DNA from: Paraphoma chrysanthemicola | Taxonomy: Eukaryota; Ascomycota; Dothideomycetes; Pleosporales; Phaeosphaeriaceae | NCBI GenBank assembly: GCA_020744225.1 | Contig: JAGMWG010000004.1 | Coordinates: 372,001 to 436,000, forward strand | Direction of reading: 5' to 3' | DNA: 64,000 nucleotides | In this document: positions 11,579-22,963 of the stretch, piece by piece | How positions within the stretch are numbered: the stretch's first letter is position 1 | Layout: the number at the start of each line of letters is the position of its first letter | Notes under the pieces: generated by a model | The model's database searches: none | Told to the model about the DNA's origin: nothing | The model's input: the letters and a program-made list of their open reading frames with translations, nothing else | Position numbers and translations under genes: made by a program

Positions 11579-12376
11579 GGTTAGGTAGTTTGTGATTTCG
11601 ACTCTATCTTGTGTGGAATTTTTACGCAAACAGCTTCCAGGTTCGTAGTCGCACCGGCCGAAGTATGAGTATTCAGAATGGTATTTTTCCTATTTCTCAT
11701 CATTCCGCCGCCCGGAGCCTCAACCTTATATCAAGACAGACCCATGTCTGTACAACCCTGTACTCATCTCCGAGGCTCCCTGGCTTGAAACGGAGAAACC
11801 AAACAAATCCTCCCAAAATCGCCGTTTCGGTGATTTCTCCGTGTTCAGCCCAGATCACAAGAAACGTTCAAGACTTTTGCGCTGACCTTTTCGTGCGGGG
11901 TATGCTTGGTCTTTGGGGCTCCTTCGAGGAAGGTAGGCTGCTCCGGGTAAATGGTTGGCGTTATGCCAAGATGATGGGGAACCCGTTGACGACGATCCAT
12001 CATGGGGTTCGGTCGTACAGTCGATGGAAACCTGGAGAGGGTGGTTCGGTGCTCGAGTGTCAATCCATGTCAGGAAGTGCGAACGTAACATTTGCGACGA
12101 CGGCAGGGGCTTCGGCGATGCGTGCCGAGTTGATTGACCTGCCCTTTGCATCAATCCCAAGTTCATGTTGGGCTAGCGCACGTGGCTCTCGCGTGAACGG
12201 CCCGACGTCGGTCGGACCCGTTCAAAGACCCTTGATTTCCGCGAGCACTACAACGGCGTTCAAACTCCATTTGACCATAGCTTCTTTCCGGGTCAAAATC
12301 TTCATTCGTGCACTCTGTAAATCTTGCTCGGCGCTGATACCGTGGTTCTTACCCGCTTGACTGGCTTGCAAGATCA
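11579..12376. other. Intergenic, no gene seen
   Basis: A plus-strand frame at 11611-12360 starts with GTG, has no recognisable domain and no splice support. The region is best read as the promoter of the minus-strand lipocalin-like gene plus the 3' flank of the next one. Confidence 0.4.
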
Positions 12377-13998
12377 TTATCGATCGCCCTCATCCTCGGA
12401 TAACTCCTCATCATCGCTCGTTACGTTCTGCCACTCCTCGACTGAGTCTTCTTGAAGCTTCCTGTTGTACTCGTCCCAGCCCTTCATGTTCGTCCCAAAA
12501 CTCTCGCCGCTCGTGTCGACAAGTTCACGGCCCATTACTGCAGCCCAGATCCCAGGAAAGTACTTGTCAGCGCGTTTGCTTTCCCGGTGAAAACTCGAAG
12601 GGCATCGTCCCAAAGTACCCAATTTGCTCAAGGGCATGTGGAAGTATGTGCGATTTGGACTGCAATAGGAATCCAGCGGCCTGGTTTCAGGTAGGGTCTC
12701 TTGTGATCCCGGAGGTGATGCACAAGGATCTTCCGATTCGGGACCGATTGCTGGAAGCTGTCGAATTGCGTATCGAAGTTCGTCGACATCAGCTCCGAAC
12801 ATGACGTAGCTGATCAAGTTAAACGTGACATTGGTGTCAACGCGGCGGCGCTTTCGCTCCGGGACATCCTTTCCTCGGTCTCGGTTTTATCCTCATCATC
12901 GGCCGGGACATTCGATGACTCAATGAACTTGCGCTGTTCTTCGCTGGCGTGGAAACCAGTAGCTACAGGCCACTCATGCTCACCGTCAGGATACTTCGGA
13001 TCGGTGGAGACCTCCCAGTCTATACCGCGTTTCCTACCACATGTAGAGCTCACTGCCTCCAGCTTGGTGAAGGTACCCTGGGCTATCGCGCCTTTGTACA
13101 ACGCCAACGCATTGGTAGCGCTATACTGCATTCGATCTTTCTTGCTGCAATGAGGAGCATTTTTATCCTCTGGCGGCTGCTTCAGCTCCCACGTTTGCTC
13201 GAGTTCCCTCAGCTCTTCGAATTCCAGGGCCAGGTTGAATAGCCTCATCTTAGCGTGTCGATCGCTAACGTCGTTTCCATTCCTATCCAAGAAAGGAACC
13301 AAATTCTTCCTCGGTTTACCGCCGGTGATGGTCTTCTCCATGGTTCGAACCAGATCAGGAAATCCTCTGCTCTTCTCAAAACAGTCCTCGATGCCTCCGA
13401 GATCGAGGATGTGTTGCTGGACATTCAAAACGTCCTTCATTGCATCCTTTATGCGGCAAGACGGGCATTGCAAAGGTTGATAATTTGCTCGGAGGGCCGG
13501 GTGCTCAGTGTGCGCGCAAAGCTGCTTGTACATGTTTGAGATTTTTCTCCCTGGCTCTTCTTGTGCGGAAGCAACGACGGACCTCTCAAAGCTATTTAGC
13601 CTGCATTTCTTGGTGTCACGGAGGATGTCCTCACCCCCGTCGATGACTGTGAGCTGCGGGAATGGTCGCTCGGGCGTTGTGGACGGCAGAAATAGTCTGG
13701 CTCTCTTCTTTTTGCGCAGCTTCATGGGCTGCGTTTCTTCATCGGAGCTTCCTTCCTCATATCCTTCAATCTCTTGTGCTGTGTCTTCGGCCTTCCTCTT
13801 GCGGCACTTAGGAGTTTTCTGGTATCTAGGCGCCGTGTATCCGTCGGCAGATGTAGGCTTGTCATCTTCATGTAGGCCTATCGCGTTGCATCCCGCTCTT
13901 CTTGCGCGCTCGAACTTCGTCGAGAATAGCGATGCGGGAGACGACTCGGAGCGCAGCTTCTTTGACGCTATGCTCGATGTGCTTTCAGTGGTGGCCAT
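12377..13998 (-). CDS. Unrecognised protein, paralogue A of a tandem pair (frameshifted)
   Basis: The minus-strand start is ATG 13998. The frame is open to about 12870, then must change to reach the conserved end at 12377; a joined product would have about 540 residues. Near 12866-12874 the sequence reads as if one base were missing: E-T-E-E-R on one side, DVPERKRRRVDTNVTF on the other. A 41-nt intron is the only splice alternative and is very short. Visible features are an acidic/basic low-complexity N-terminus, a Cys/His motif C-x-H-x2-H-x11-C-x2-C (about 13452-13517), a block GNDVSDRHAKMRLFNL, and TDPKYPD. All are shared with the neighbour at 14630-16322. The C-terminus is acidic (SDDEELSEDEGDR). 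Function is unknown. Confidence 0.6.
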
Positions 13999-14629
13999 GG
14001 TGTGAGACGCAGTTAATGTCGCAATGATTTGAGTAGCAGTGTAGTTGAGAGTCGGAAGTTGAGGGCAGCAATGCGTGGTGAGAGAGGAACTATTAGGATT
14101 ATGCACGCAAATATCGGTTATTCACGAGCGTGGTAGCACAATAGCAAAAGTGAAAGCGGCCATATTCGTTCATCTTCACCTACGGTGGTTCCAGACCCTG
14201 ACCGGACCATTGGTCTTTGAACAATAGTTTATGCTGGCTTATTCAACGTACCATGGTTTGGTTTTGGCACCAAGTTTCGCAATGCTAAATTTGCTCCCAA
14301 TGTTTGAAGTGCTTAGTGTATTTACTACGCTGCGTAGGGTCGACTACAATAGAAGTCGATAATGCCTAAGTATTGCGACCGAATATAACTTGCCGTAGAT
14401 AATGTGCGGTGCAAAATAGCATCCATTATGTACGTTGCGATATTTGAATAAAATGGCTCTCCAATGGTAATACCCAGGATCACTCTCTCTCAACTCGTTC
14501 AAGTAGAGTGGAGTCGCAGTGTCTTTCCATATGGATGTATTCAGATAGCGGTGTAAGGCGATTCGCAAACATTTGGACAACACCTTTCAACCTCCTCCCT
14601 CAGTTTTATGGTTTGTTCTAGAATGGCGC
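13999..14629. other. Intergenic between tandem paralogues
   Basis: No gene was recognised. AT-richer than the neighbouring coding sequence. Short open frames here (for example 14344-14583 minus) show no protein-like pattern. Confidence 0.4.
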
Positions 14630-16322
14630 TTATAGCTCCTGTGCAGCCTCCCAGTCATCCATCTCTTCCGCCTCCTTGTGCAACATTTCGACATACAAAT
14701 CCCACTCAGCAAGAGACCTGAGCGCCATACCGCTAGTATTGACGATGACGCTACGTTCTGACGCTCTGTGCACACAAGTCTCGGGCTTGTAAAACTTCTT
14801 AGCGACCCGGCGGTAGTGTGGCCTAGGCCGATCTGGACGATCTTCCGGCGTGATGGGAGAGTAAGAAAACGGTAGCCGCGGCTTCATGTCGATATGTGAC
14901 TGGGATGCTATGCCGTTGTTGAGCGCAGCGTTCCGTAGAATTCCCAGCACTGTGGAGGGCTTGTGGTGAGCGGTGATCTTAGGCTTGGTACCTTGCATCT
15001 TGCGGATGTCGTCTACGTCTCGCAAGATGCACACTTCGGTTTCGCTCGCGAATGAGACCTTGGCGTTGCTATCGCGACGTGGGCGCTTTGGTGGTAATTG
15101 ATCCAACCATGCAAGAAACGAAGTAAAGTCGGTGATCTTGGGTACTCGAGATTTTGAGACGAATAGAGCCTGTGCCAAGCTCTTTTGGTTATAGGCATGT
15201 ATCCACAATTCGCCGTCATTATCATCAGGATAGTCGGGATCAGTGGCAATCTCATGATCTCGCCCACGCATTCGCGCATACCCCATGTCGATATCTTCAA
15301 TGCTGCAAAAGAGGTCTTGCGACGTCGCTGACCTGTACTCCTTAATTGCAACCCAAGCACTGTAGATAAACCAGTCCTCGGTGCTGGTAGCTGCCTTGCC
15401 CTTCGCCCACTCTTGTTCAAATCTTCATGAGTTCTTGGAAATGTGGCAGCAGATTGTGCAGACGCTTCTTCGAATGCCTGTGGCTAACGTCATGACCGAA
15501 CTCATTGGTCATGCAAACCTTGTTTTGCCTCTTTTGGCTGCCCTGTGTAGCCATTTGGTGATGCTGGACCTCTTCTTGCTGCTCGTCTAGTGACTTGATC
15601 GGGTTTCTGCAGCTTTCGAGCCATTGCCGTATCCCGCCCTCCTCTAGAATACAGGCCTGGACGGAGCCGGTAAGATTTCGTAGAGTGTATACCATGAGAC
15701 ACATTGGGCAAAGCGGGATGTTGTAGCGGTCTGCATATGCGGGATGTCGAGGGTGATCGCAGCTAAGCGTCGTGATAGCAGGCCATTGGTCGAGCGCATT
15801 CTCAACCACGGGTCCACGGAGCGGCAGCGGAGGATCACAAGAATGCTCAATATGAGACACATCATCCGAGGGAGTATCTTGGTTGGAGTTTGTCGTAGTA
15901 GTTGTCGCTAAGTCAGAATCGAGAGTTGGCGGGGACTTGAGTGGTGTGAGCAGGCCGATGCTGTTGACTTGAGGAGTCTCTGCGTTTGTTGTATGCTGTA
16001 CGAAGGGCCGCTTCGGTACTTCGCGACAACCCAAGACTGCCTAGCTGTCGAAGTTGTCCGTCCTCGCCCTCTTTCGAGGTTGTAGGTTGGGCCCGTAATA
16101 CTCATCTCCCACGCCTTTGCGCCCACGCTTCAAATGGCGAACGGTCTGGGCTGACTGGTCCTGGGCTGGCATTGACGCTGCTCCTTGGCTAAAAACGTGG
16201 CTATATCTTGAAGGGGTGTGTAGAGATGACAGAGTAGGGAGTGTGGGCGCGATATTGGTGCAAGCGGGGGCTTGAGTTGAAGATGCGGGCGCACTCGAAG
16301 AGATGAAAGTGACAGCCGACAT
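14630..16322 (-). pseudogene. Unrecognised protein, paralogue B of the tandem pair (stop codon and frameshift)
   Basis: The same minus-strand layout as paralogue A. The start is ATG 16322 (MSAVTFISSS). Residues run in one frame to TAG at 16041-16043, continue in the same frame to TGA at 15417-15419, then resume one base over to the stop at 14630. The second break falls at ...FQELMKI / EQEWAKG, which aligns with FEELRELEQTWELKQ in paralogue A, so a one-base insertion explains it. The Cys/His motif C-x-H-x2-H-x11-C-x2-C (about 15697-15759) and the GHDVSHRHSKKRLHNL block are preserved with the same spacing as in A. A TDPDYPD block also matches. Two independent breaks favour a pseudogene; assembly errors remain possible. 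Confidence 0.6.
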
Positions 16323-16624
16323 CTTGAATTGGGAAGTATAGAATCGGCGCAGAGTGATCTGAGTATCTCGTAAAGCAGGTGGGTATCTGTCGTTGTGACT
16401 GTTGTAGGTAGGACGGGTGTTAAAGGTAGAGGAGAGTGAGAGTATCAAGAGCGCGTGGAGAACAAATCGGGCACAATAGAACGCGCAAAAATTGGCTGAA
16501 CAGTGCAATAACCCATGACGTAGTTTAGGCTGTGGTCGAATCAGGACATTGCGGTGCAGGTGAAAGAGAATACATTTGGCATTATGAAGGTAATCGTTGC
16601 CGTCCAAAGTCTGCCATCATGCGT
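16323..16624. other. Short intergenic, no gene seen
   Basis: A 302-nt space between the start of paralogue B and the stop of the tannase gene, both on the minus strand. It probably holds the promoter of paralogue B. Confidence 0.4.
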
Positions 16625-18285
16625 CTACACACACTCCCAGCTTCCTACGACGTTTGGATCGCCCTTGCCCTTGTATTGATTGCGCTTGGGATACTTGCAG
16701 TGTGCGCGCTGGTAGGCCACGCCCAAAGACTGTGTGTTGTTCACCCACCTTGTGCCGGTAATAGTTTCGGGTGCCTTCTTGTTCTCCACCCAGTCCACGA
16801 GAGCGAACAAGACATTTTCGGACGGTTTGTAGCTGTTGACTTCGCCAGTTCCTTGACCGACTGCGTGTGCACCATCACCTCCGCTGCAGTGACCAGTTCC
16901 AGAGATGCGGAAAAATCGATAGAACTCGTCAAGCTGTTTAGGTGAGAGCTTCATAGTTGCGCTGACGTGCTCATAGTATCTTGGCGAGTTCTCACTCGTG
17001 ATAATCTGGTCCTGGCTACCATGCCAGTGCAGAATCTTTGCGCCACGCTTCTTTACACCACTGAGATCACCCTTGAAAGTCGCGATGTTGAAGGGGTTGA
17101 GCCGAAAGCCGTATTCGTAATCTTTCACGCTTTGCTTGGTGGGATCCCATGACGGGTCGTTATAGATGGCATAGCGGTACCAGTCGGTTGTGTACGAAAA
17201 TGGGACGCCGTTTAGAGTTATGGCAGCAGAAGATACCTCGGCACCAGGCTGAAGGCGGGAATAGAGCACTCCACCGGTACTGTTGAGAAGCGGCTCAAAT
17301 ACAGCCTTGACCGTCTTCACTTGTGTGGGTGTCAGGCACGAACTCGAGTTGGTGGTACCTTCTGGACACGCAAGCCCTGAGGGGTCGTATTTGCAGAGCA
17401 GGGTATCCTCAATGATGCCGTCAACGTAGCCGTCGAGAGCATCGCATTGCTTTAGAACATCCGCGTGAACTGTGAGCCATTGAGCTCGCGTCACGAAAGT
17501 AGAAGAATTCTGAGGTCCGGTGATGCCATAGAAGTGGCCGCTCCAGCTGTTGAGGTTGTTGAAATCGACGGCAGGGGCACCGGCGACGATACCGTCAAAT
17601 TCGTCTGGGAAGTCTTGCGCAAGCTTGAAGCCTTGTCGTCCGCCAGTAGAGCAACCAAAGTAGTACGCTTTCTTATGTGTCTTGCCATAAAAGGCTTTGC
17701 TGATCTTCTTCCCTACCACAGCACCAGTGTGAAGCCTGTGTACAGTCAGATTATTGATCATGAGAAGTTGCAATGAACGTGTACATACGCGCGGTACGCA
17801 AAGTCCTCAAGAACACCAGGGCTATTCAGGAATGGCCGGCCACTGGTCCCATCGTGGCCATTGTTTGTTCCGACAGCAGCGAATCCGAGAGCAGACGTGT
17901 AGGCCAAATCCTGGTACTTGATGCAGCCGTTCAGACCGCCATTGCCGCCAGAGAGGAAACGTCCAGTCCAGTTTGACGGTAGCCATGCCTCCATGCTGAA
18001 ACCTGAGCTATTGGATGTCGATACCGAGAGCGCAATTCGACAGATGTCCGCCGTCACGGGGATAAAAGACTGGGTGCACGAGGGATCGTTCTGGCCCAGG
18101 GAGAGATTCGTTCCCGCTGCGACGAATTGTGAGAATTTGACAGTGCCCTGTTCAACAGCAAGTTTGGATGCGATGGCAGCACATTTCGATTCGAAGTTGC
18201 CACTGGCTGGTTTGGCTGTCGTTGGTGTCGCAGAGATGGCTGATGCATTGAGCACAAATACCCATAAGGATTGTTCGAACTTCAT
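16625..18285 (-). CDS. Tannase / feruloyl esterase family, secreted
   Basis: A serine esterase that would release phenolic acids (gallate or ferulate) from plant polymers outside the cell. Minus-strand exons are 18285-17789 and 17735-16625, 535 residues; the 53-nt intron begins GTATGT. A signal peptide covers about residues 1-20. The nucleophile elbow is GCSTGGRQG (Cys194-Ser195). Acid and base lie in HGSQDQIIT and GTGHCSGGDGA, giving the CS-D-HC arrangement in which a disulfide joins the Cys next to Ser and His. A loop with many Cys and Asn-glycosylation sites agrees with a calcium-binding lid domain. Length is normal. Substrate cannot be chosen between tannin and feruloyl esters from sequence. 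Confidence 0.92.
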
Positions 18286-19296
18286 CTTAACTGAGGATGA
18301 GGACAGGAAGACTCGTTGCCGCGTCCTCAGCACCCGGCTCCGGTCTGCATCTTGTAGTTGCTCAGGCACCGGTGTCCCACCTGCATCGGTCGTAGCGTAT
18401 CATGTGATCGGGAAAGCATTCATACCCTTGTGTTAATGCTTGTTATGTTTATGGTCTAGGGTTCCTTTCTCCACATCACCGCCGCGCGTTGACGTGCTAG
18501 GGTCATCGTGCAGAAGCGTGGCGTAGAAACTTACAGTTCGCTTTAGTTCCACAGAAACGAAACGAACGACCGAGGCTGGAGACGGCACCGGCACGTGGCT
18601 GCGCTGGAAACATGGTTCGAGGCCTTTTGGCGGTGTTTATCCAGCTTCCAATGCGGTGCAGCCTCCCCGGTTGACGGAGATGCTTCAAGCCCCTTGTGAC
18701 GAATTCAAAGTTCCGAAAATTCCGGAAATTCCGATAGCAGTACTTGCCGACGACGATTGGGTTAGCGCGCGGGGCTGCCGAAGATGTGCCTCTGAGAAGT
18801 CAAGGTCGCCGCTCCTAGCTCGATCCCCGCAATTTCTCCGCATTGAAACAAGTTCGGAAATTGGAAGCATAGCTGCCTGGCGATCTTGCTTCAAGTTTAT
18901 TGTCATTCGCCGTGCCTGACCGTCCAAATGTGCTGAGTAAATCGGGTCTCGTCACGTGCCGTAAAGTCAAATGCTCACGCAAATGGGAACAGGCAATATC
19001 GAACCATAACGTTTCTTGATGTGAGTTGCCGATGATAGAATCGCTGGTATCTCTATGTGAGTTACCGATGACAATATTACTGGTCTCTCTATGTGAGTTG
19101 CCGAGCATAAAGGAGCTGATTCCTTGATGTGAGTAACCGAATTACGCAGACTCGTAGGTCGTACCGCCGAAGAAGGAGCGACCATCCAGCTACTGAGCCC
19201 AGTAACAAACACCGCACAGAGATTATTGAAAAGTTGGGAGCTATCACAAATGAGATTAGTGGGGTAAGAGACACTGATATCAAGTCCCGCGCCTTA
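18286..19296. other. Intergenic with minisatellite
   Basis: Upstream of the tannase gene and downstream of the EthD gene. It holds the 36-bp repeat listed separately. Minus-strand open frames here show repeated GNSHRET-like peptides only because they translate the repeat. Confidence 0.4.
19018..19138. repeat. 36-bp minisatellite, four copies
   Basis: The word GTGAGTT/GTGAGTA recurs at 19021, 19057, 19093 and 19129, exactly 36 bases apart each time. Flanking bases (for example CCGATGA, then CTGGT.TCTCTAT) are partly conserved. No unique spacers lie between units, so this is a minisatellite rather than a CRISPR array. Confidence 0.85.
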
Positions 19297-19860
19297 CTAC
19301 GCTCGCCTTTCAAAATCCGCGAACAGTTTTCTGTACTCCTCACCCTTTCCTTCGTTCTGCACCGTGTTCTTCCCTTGGTGGACCATGTCATACATTCTGC
19401 CCTGGAAACTTGCCACAATCCCACTGCCGGGGCCTGCCTTATCCAGAAACGCTTTTTCGTCCGGCTCAATCACCTCAATATAGTAGGGATCCTGAAATGC
19501 ATCGGTGAATTGCTTCAGTGAAGGAACAAGAAACATAGCAATGCCATCGAATTCGATGGGTGTGGTCGGTAGGTCGCCAGTGCTGATGGCGTTCGGTGCG
19601 GAGGCGGTTGCGGCGATGGGGACCATGGAGCCGGTAACATGAATCTGCAGTTTATGTTGTCAGCATGTTTCGCGAAAATAATGAATGGGCCATTAATGTA
19701 CTTGCTGGTAGCGTCTCACGCCATGCTTCTCAGCCCAAGGAACCACCTTAGGTGCGTGAACGTCCTCCCAGTGCGTGTAGAATTGTTCCTGGGTGAGATC
19801 GCGTCTGCGACGAATGTACGTGACTATCTGTATGCAGTCTCTTTCTGCAGCGTCGATCAT
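19297..19860 (-). CDS. EthD-domain protein
   Basis: Minus-strand exons are 19860-19702 and 19644-19297 (168 residues), with a 57-nt intron starting GTACAT. The pattern RDLTQEQFYTHWEDVHAP followed by KHGVRRYQQIHV is typical of fungal EthD proteins, small ferredoxin-like-fold dimers related to polyketide cyclases and to a protein of ether degradation. Near the C-terminus FQDPYYIEVIEPDEKAFLD matches the family's second half. Cytosolic; it may accompany aromatic or polyketide metabolism, but no catalytic role is established here. It is divergent from the GMC oxidoreductase gene, with a shared 896-nt upstream region, which hints at joint regulation. Confidence 0.85.
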
Positions 19861-20756
19861 GTTGAAGCGAACAAAGACGACTTAGACAGGTCGATGGATA
19901 AGTCGAGAATAATGGCTATGAATGTCTCAAAACCGGATTTTACGGGGGCATATACTTTGTCGCAGTCTAGACAGACGACACAAATTCCTTCCAGAAGGTC
20001 TTTCTGACGGTGAAGCAGACGCTGGAAGCTGCGGAAGGGCACCGGATGATGATAATCATCATAAGATTACGGACATTACGGGCGAAAGGCCGTAAGACCG
20101 ATCTAGATCTATAAGTCGTAGCGGTTTTCCTAAGTGGAAGTAGTTGCCTGGTATACAAAATCGCAGTCTCGCAATGCGGAAAAAGTCATCCGCTGGTGAA
20201 AGTCGCAAAGATCTTGTTGCTGGGAGAGCGCGAACATCAACTTGAGTGCACGGACGGTAGCTGACATCCGACGCATCGTCTCCGGCAGGCTTCATGGATC
20301 CGTCCTCACCTTCAGTTCCGTCCGACAGCGACGTCAGCGCGCTGCAACGCACACAACAATGGCTAATAAAACTATAGTACCTCGCGATGACCAATCGAGA
20401 GAGTCGCCAGGTGCGGCACCCTGAACGATGCCCCCTTTGAGTATGTCAGGGACACTATGACAGTCATCTAGCTGCTGTGCTCCTCACGCGGCGGAGCCTT
20501 TGAGGCTGCTTTGTGAGCGCTTTGCGAATCTTCGACCTCATGGGAAGAGGAAGACGCTCCTTTCATTGACCAGGCACCAACGTATTAGGCTGGGAGGCAC
20601 CAATGGGAGACCCTGTCTATATTGCCTGTCCATCTTGGCATGCTCTCTACGACCAGGCCTGCAGCTCGCTTCGACAACGCTGGAGGCAATGCATGCTGAC
20701 ACAGAAATCCTTCACAATAATTATCCTGTCTCAATTCACACTGTATTTCAACAGCG
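19861..20756. other. Shared upstream region of EthD and GMC genes
   Basis: An 896-nt divergent promoter region. No gene was seen. Short open frames on both strands (for example 20585-20917 minus) lack any recognisable pattern. Confidence 0.45.
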
Positions 20757-22797
20757 ATGAAGAACATTCTGCCCACACTCCTCAGTCTGAGTCTCAACCC
20801 TATCCAAATTGCTAGTGCGAGCTCGCATCGACACGCAGCACGACATGCCAAGATTCTCGACCCACGCGAGCTCAGCAATAAAACGACGTACGACTTTGTT
20901 ATTGTAGGTGGAGGCATAGCTGGGCTTACAGTCGCGGATCGATTGACTGAGAACGCGAATGGTCTGGACCAAGCATTGATCTTTGCGACTCTAATCCTGA
21001 CAAGCCATTAGCAACAGTACTCGTGATCGAATATGGGCCTTTCGACCAGCGCGAAGATGGCGTAATGATACCCGGTGCCTACTTTCCGGTGCCTTACCTC
21101 TGGCTTCCTCTACTTAGTAGTCCGCAAGTTGCGCTACAAGGTACCTCATATGGCGTACCTTGCGGTAGAGCCGTAGGAGGCGGGTCTGTTGTCAATGCCA
21201 TGTTCTTTCATCGATCGGATGCTTTGCTCTATGATGCGTGGCACGAACTCGGCGCAATAGGATGGACTTGGAAGGATATGCTACCATACTTCAAGAAGAG
21301 CGAAACGTTCCACCCACCGAACGCAGAATATGCCATTAACCACAACATAACCTGGGATGAAACCGTCAGAGGGGTCGATGGGCCGGTTCAAACAAGCTAC
21401 GCACCATATGACTATCCTGGAAGTGCAGCTTTCTATAACGGAGCGCTAGCTCTTGGGATACAACCTTCGAAGGACGCCAATAACGGAGACGCCACTGGTA
21501 TCTTCCGTCTGCAACGTTCAGTGGATCCCACCACCAAAACGAGATCTTCAGCTCGTGTCAATAGACACGATCGCATCGCAGCAAGGCCAAATTATCACAT
21601 ACTTCCAAACACCGCAGTATCGAGAGTGCTCTTCAACGGTCTCATAGCCACTAGTGTTGAGTACCTAGGCACCACTGATGGGACTTTAGGTGTTGCAAGG
21701 GCAAGAAAAGAGGTCATATTGGCAGCTGGAAGCGTTCACACTCCTCAGATATTGCAGTTATCTGGAATCGGGGCTCGATCACATCTTGACACTCAAGATA
21801 TCAAGGTCGTTTCTGATCTTCCGGGAGTAGGCCAAAACTTGCAAGATCATCTGGTACTGAAGGTGACGCACAACTGTTGGTGGAAATAGTCCCTTAGATT
21901 TCAGTCCAGGTCACTAACCATACAAACAGACACATCCAATATATTTCCGAACGGAGGCACACTTCAGAACAACGCTACATATCGTGCCGAGCAACGCGCG
22001 CTATATGATGGCGGCCAGCCGAGTGCATTTGACCTGACGGCTACGACTGGCAATCTGATGATCCAATTACCCCTTTCAAATTGGACTGTCAATTCAAGCT
22101 CTATCATTGCGCAAGCCAAGCGCTTCGATCCCGCTGTAATGCTTGGTAATGATTCAAACAATAGCGTCCTTCGCGGATTTGAGAAACAACGTACCGCCAT
22201 GATCAACAACATCGATACTTCGGCAGTAGGTGGCCTTTCCTGGAACACTGGGCCAGAAACCAGCATCTACATGACTCGACCGTTCAGTCGCGGATCAATC
22301 AAGATCAACTCGACCAATATATTTGACGCGCCACTTATCGATTACGGTGCTCTTTTGGACCCGACTGATTTGGAGATATTATACGCCATATATATGAAGA
22401 ACCGTGAGCTCATGGCTACTCCCCATCTTTCCAACCTAGGACCTATCGAGAACGGTCCTGCGCCAGGCATCGATGATGAGAAGGAGATCAAAGAGAAGCT
22501 CAAAAAGGCGCTTGCGCCCAGTAATGCGCATCAATGCTGCACCGCGGCAATGATGAAGAGAGAAGATGGCGGGGTCGTAGATCCCCAGAACAAAGTATAT
22601 GGCACGGAAGGGCTGAGTGTTGTTGATGCGAGTGTGTGGCCGATCATCGTGGGAGGTGGACCGCAGGCCTCTGTATATGCTGGTGCTGAGAAGGTAAGGT
22701 CCACATATATGCCTCGGAGCCATGAGAACGACCACAGAGAGAATGCTGATCATGCCAGGCTGCGGATATCATCAAAGAACGGCATGGCTATCTCTAG
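20757..22797 (+). CDS. Secreted GMC-family FAD oxidoreductase
   Basis: A flavin alcohol/sugar oxidase or dehydrogenase of the glucose-methanol-choline family. Exons are 20757-20961, 21012-21875, 21930-22693 and 22759-22797, 623 residues; introns are 50, 54 and 65 nt. A signal peptide covers about residues 1-21. The FAD-binding Gly motif is FVIVGGGIAGLTVADRL (residues 51-56 are the core), followed by the second GMC block CGRAVGGGSVVNAMFFHR. AGSVHTPQILQLSGIG is the PROSITE-type second signature. The C-terminal part has the catalytic-type His in NAHQCCTAAM. The usual second His/Asn before PQA is Gly here (VGGGPQASVYA). The last exon is tiny (39 nt). It is convergent with the DUF1996 gene. Confidence 0.92.
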
Positions 22798-22963
22798 TAC
22801 TTCGACGGGATATTGATAGAGATTTTACAACACCGCTACGAGCGGAGAACTCAGGCATTCGCCCAAGCCCGGAGCTTACGCGTACAAATAAGGAGCGTTT
22901 AAGATCTCTAGAACTTGAAATGGAGAAATCTATCTTCGAGCATACACCTGTGACTGCGCAGCT

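Noticed and set aside
11611..12360. 249-codon open frame on the plus strand
   Set aside because: It begins with GTG, has no domain, and no splice or conservation support; it lies in a promoter-type gap.
19018..19138. CRISPR-like array
   Set aside because: Units are adjacent with partial similarity along the full 36 bases and no unique spacers; the host is a eukaryote.
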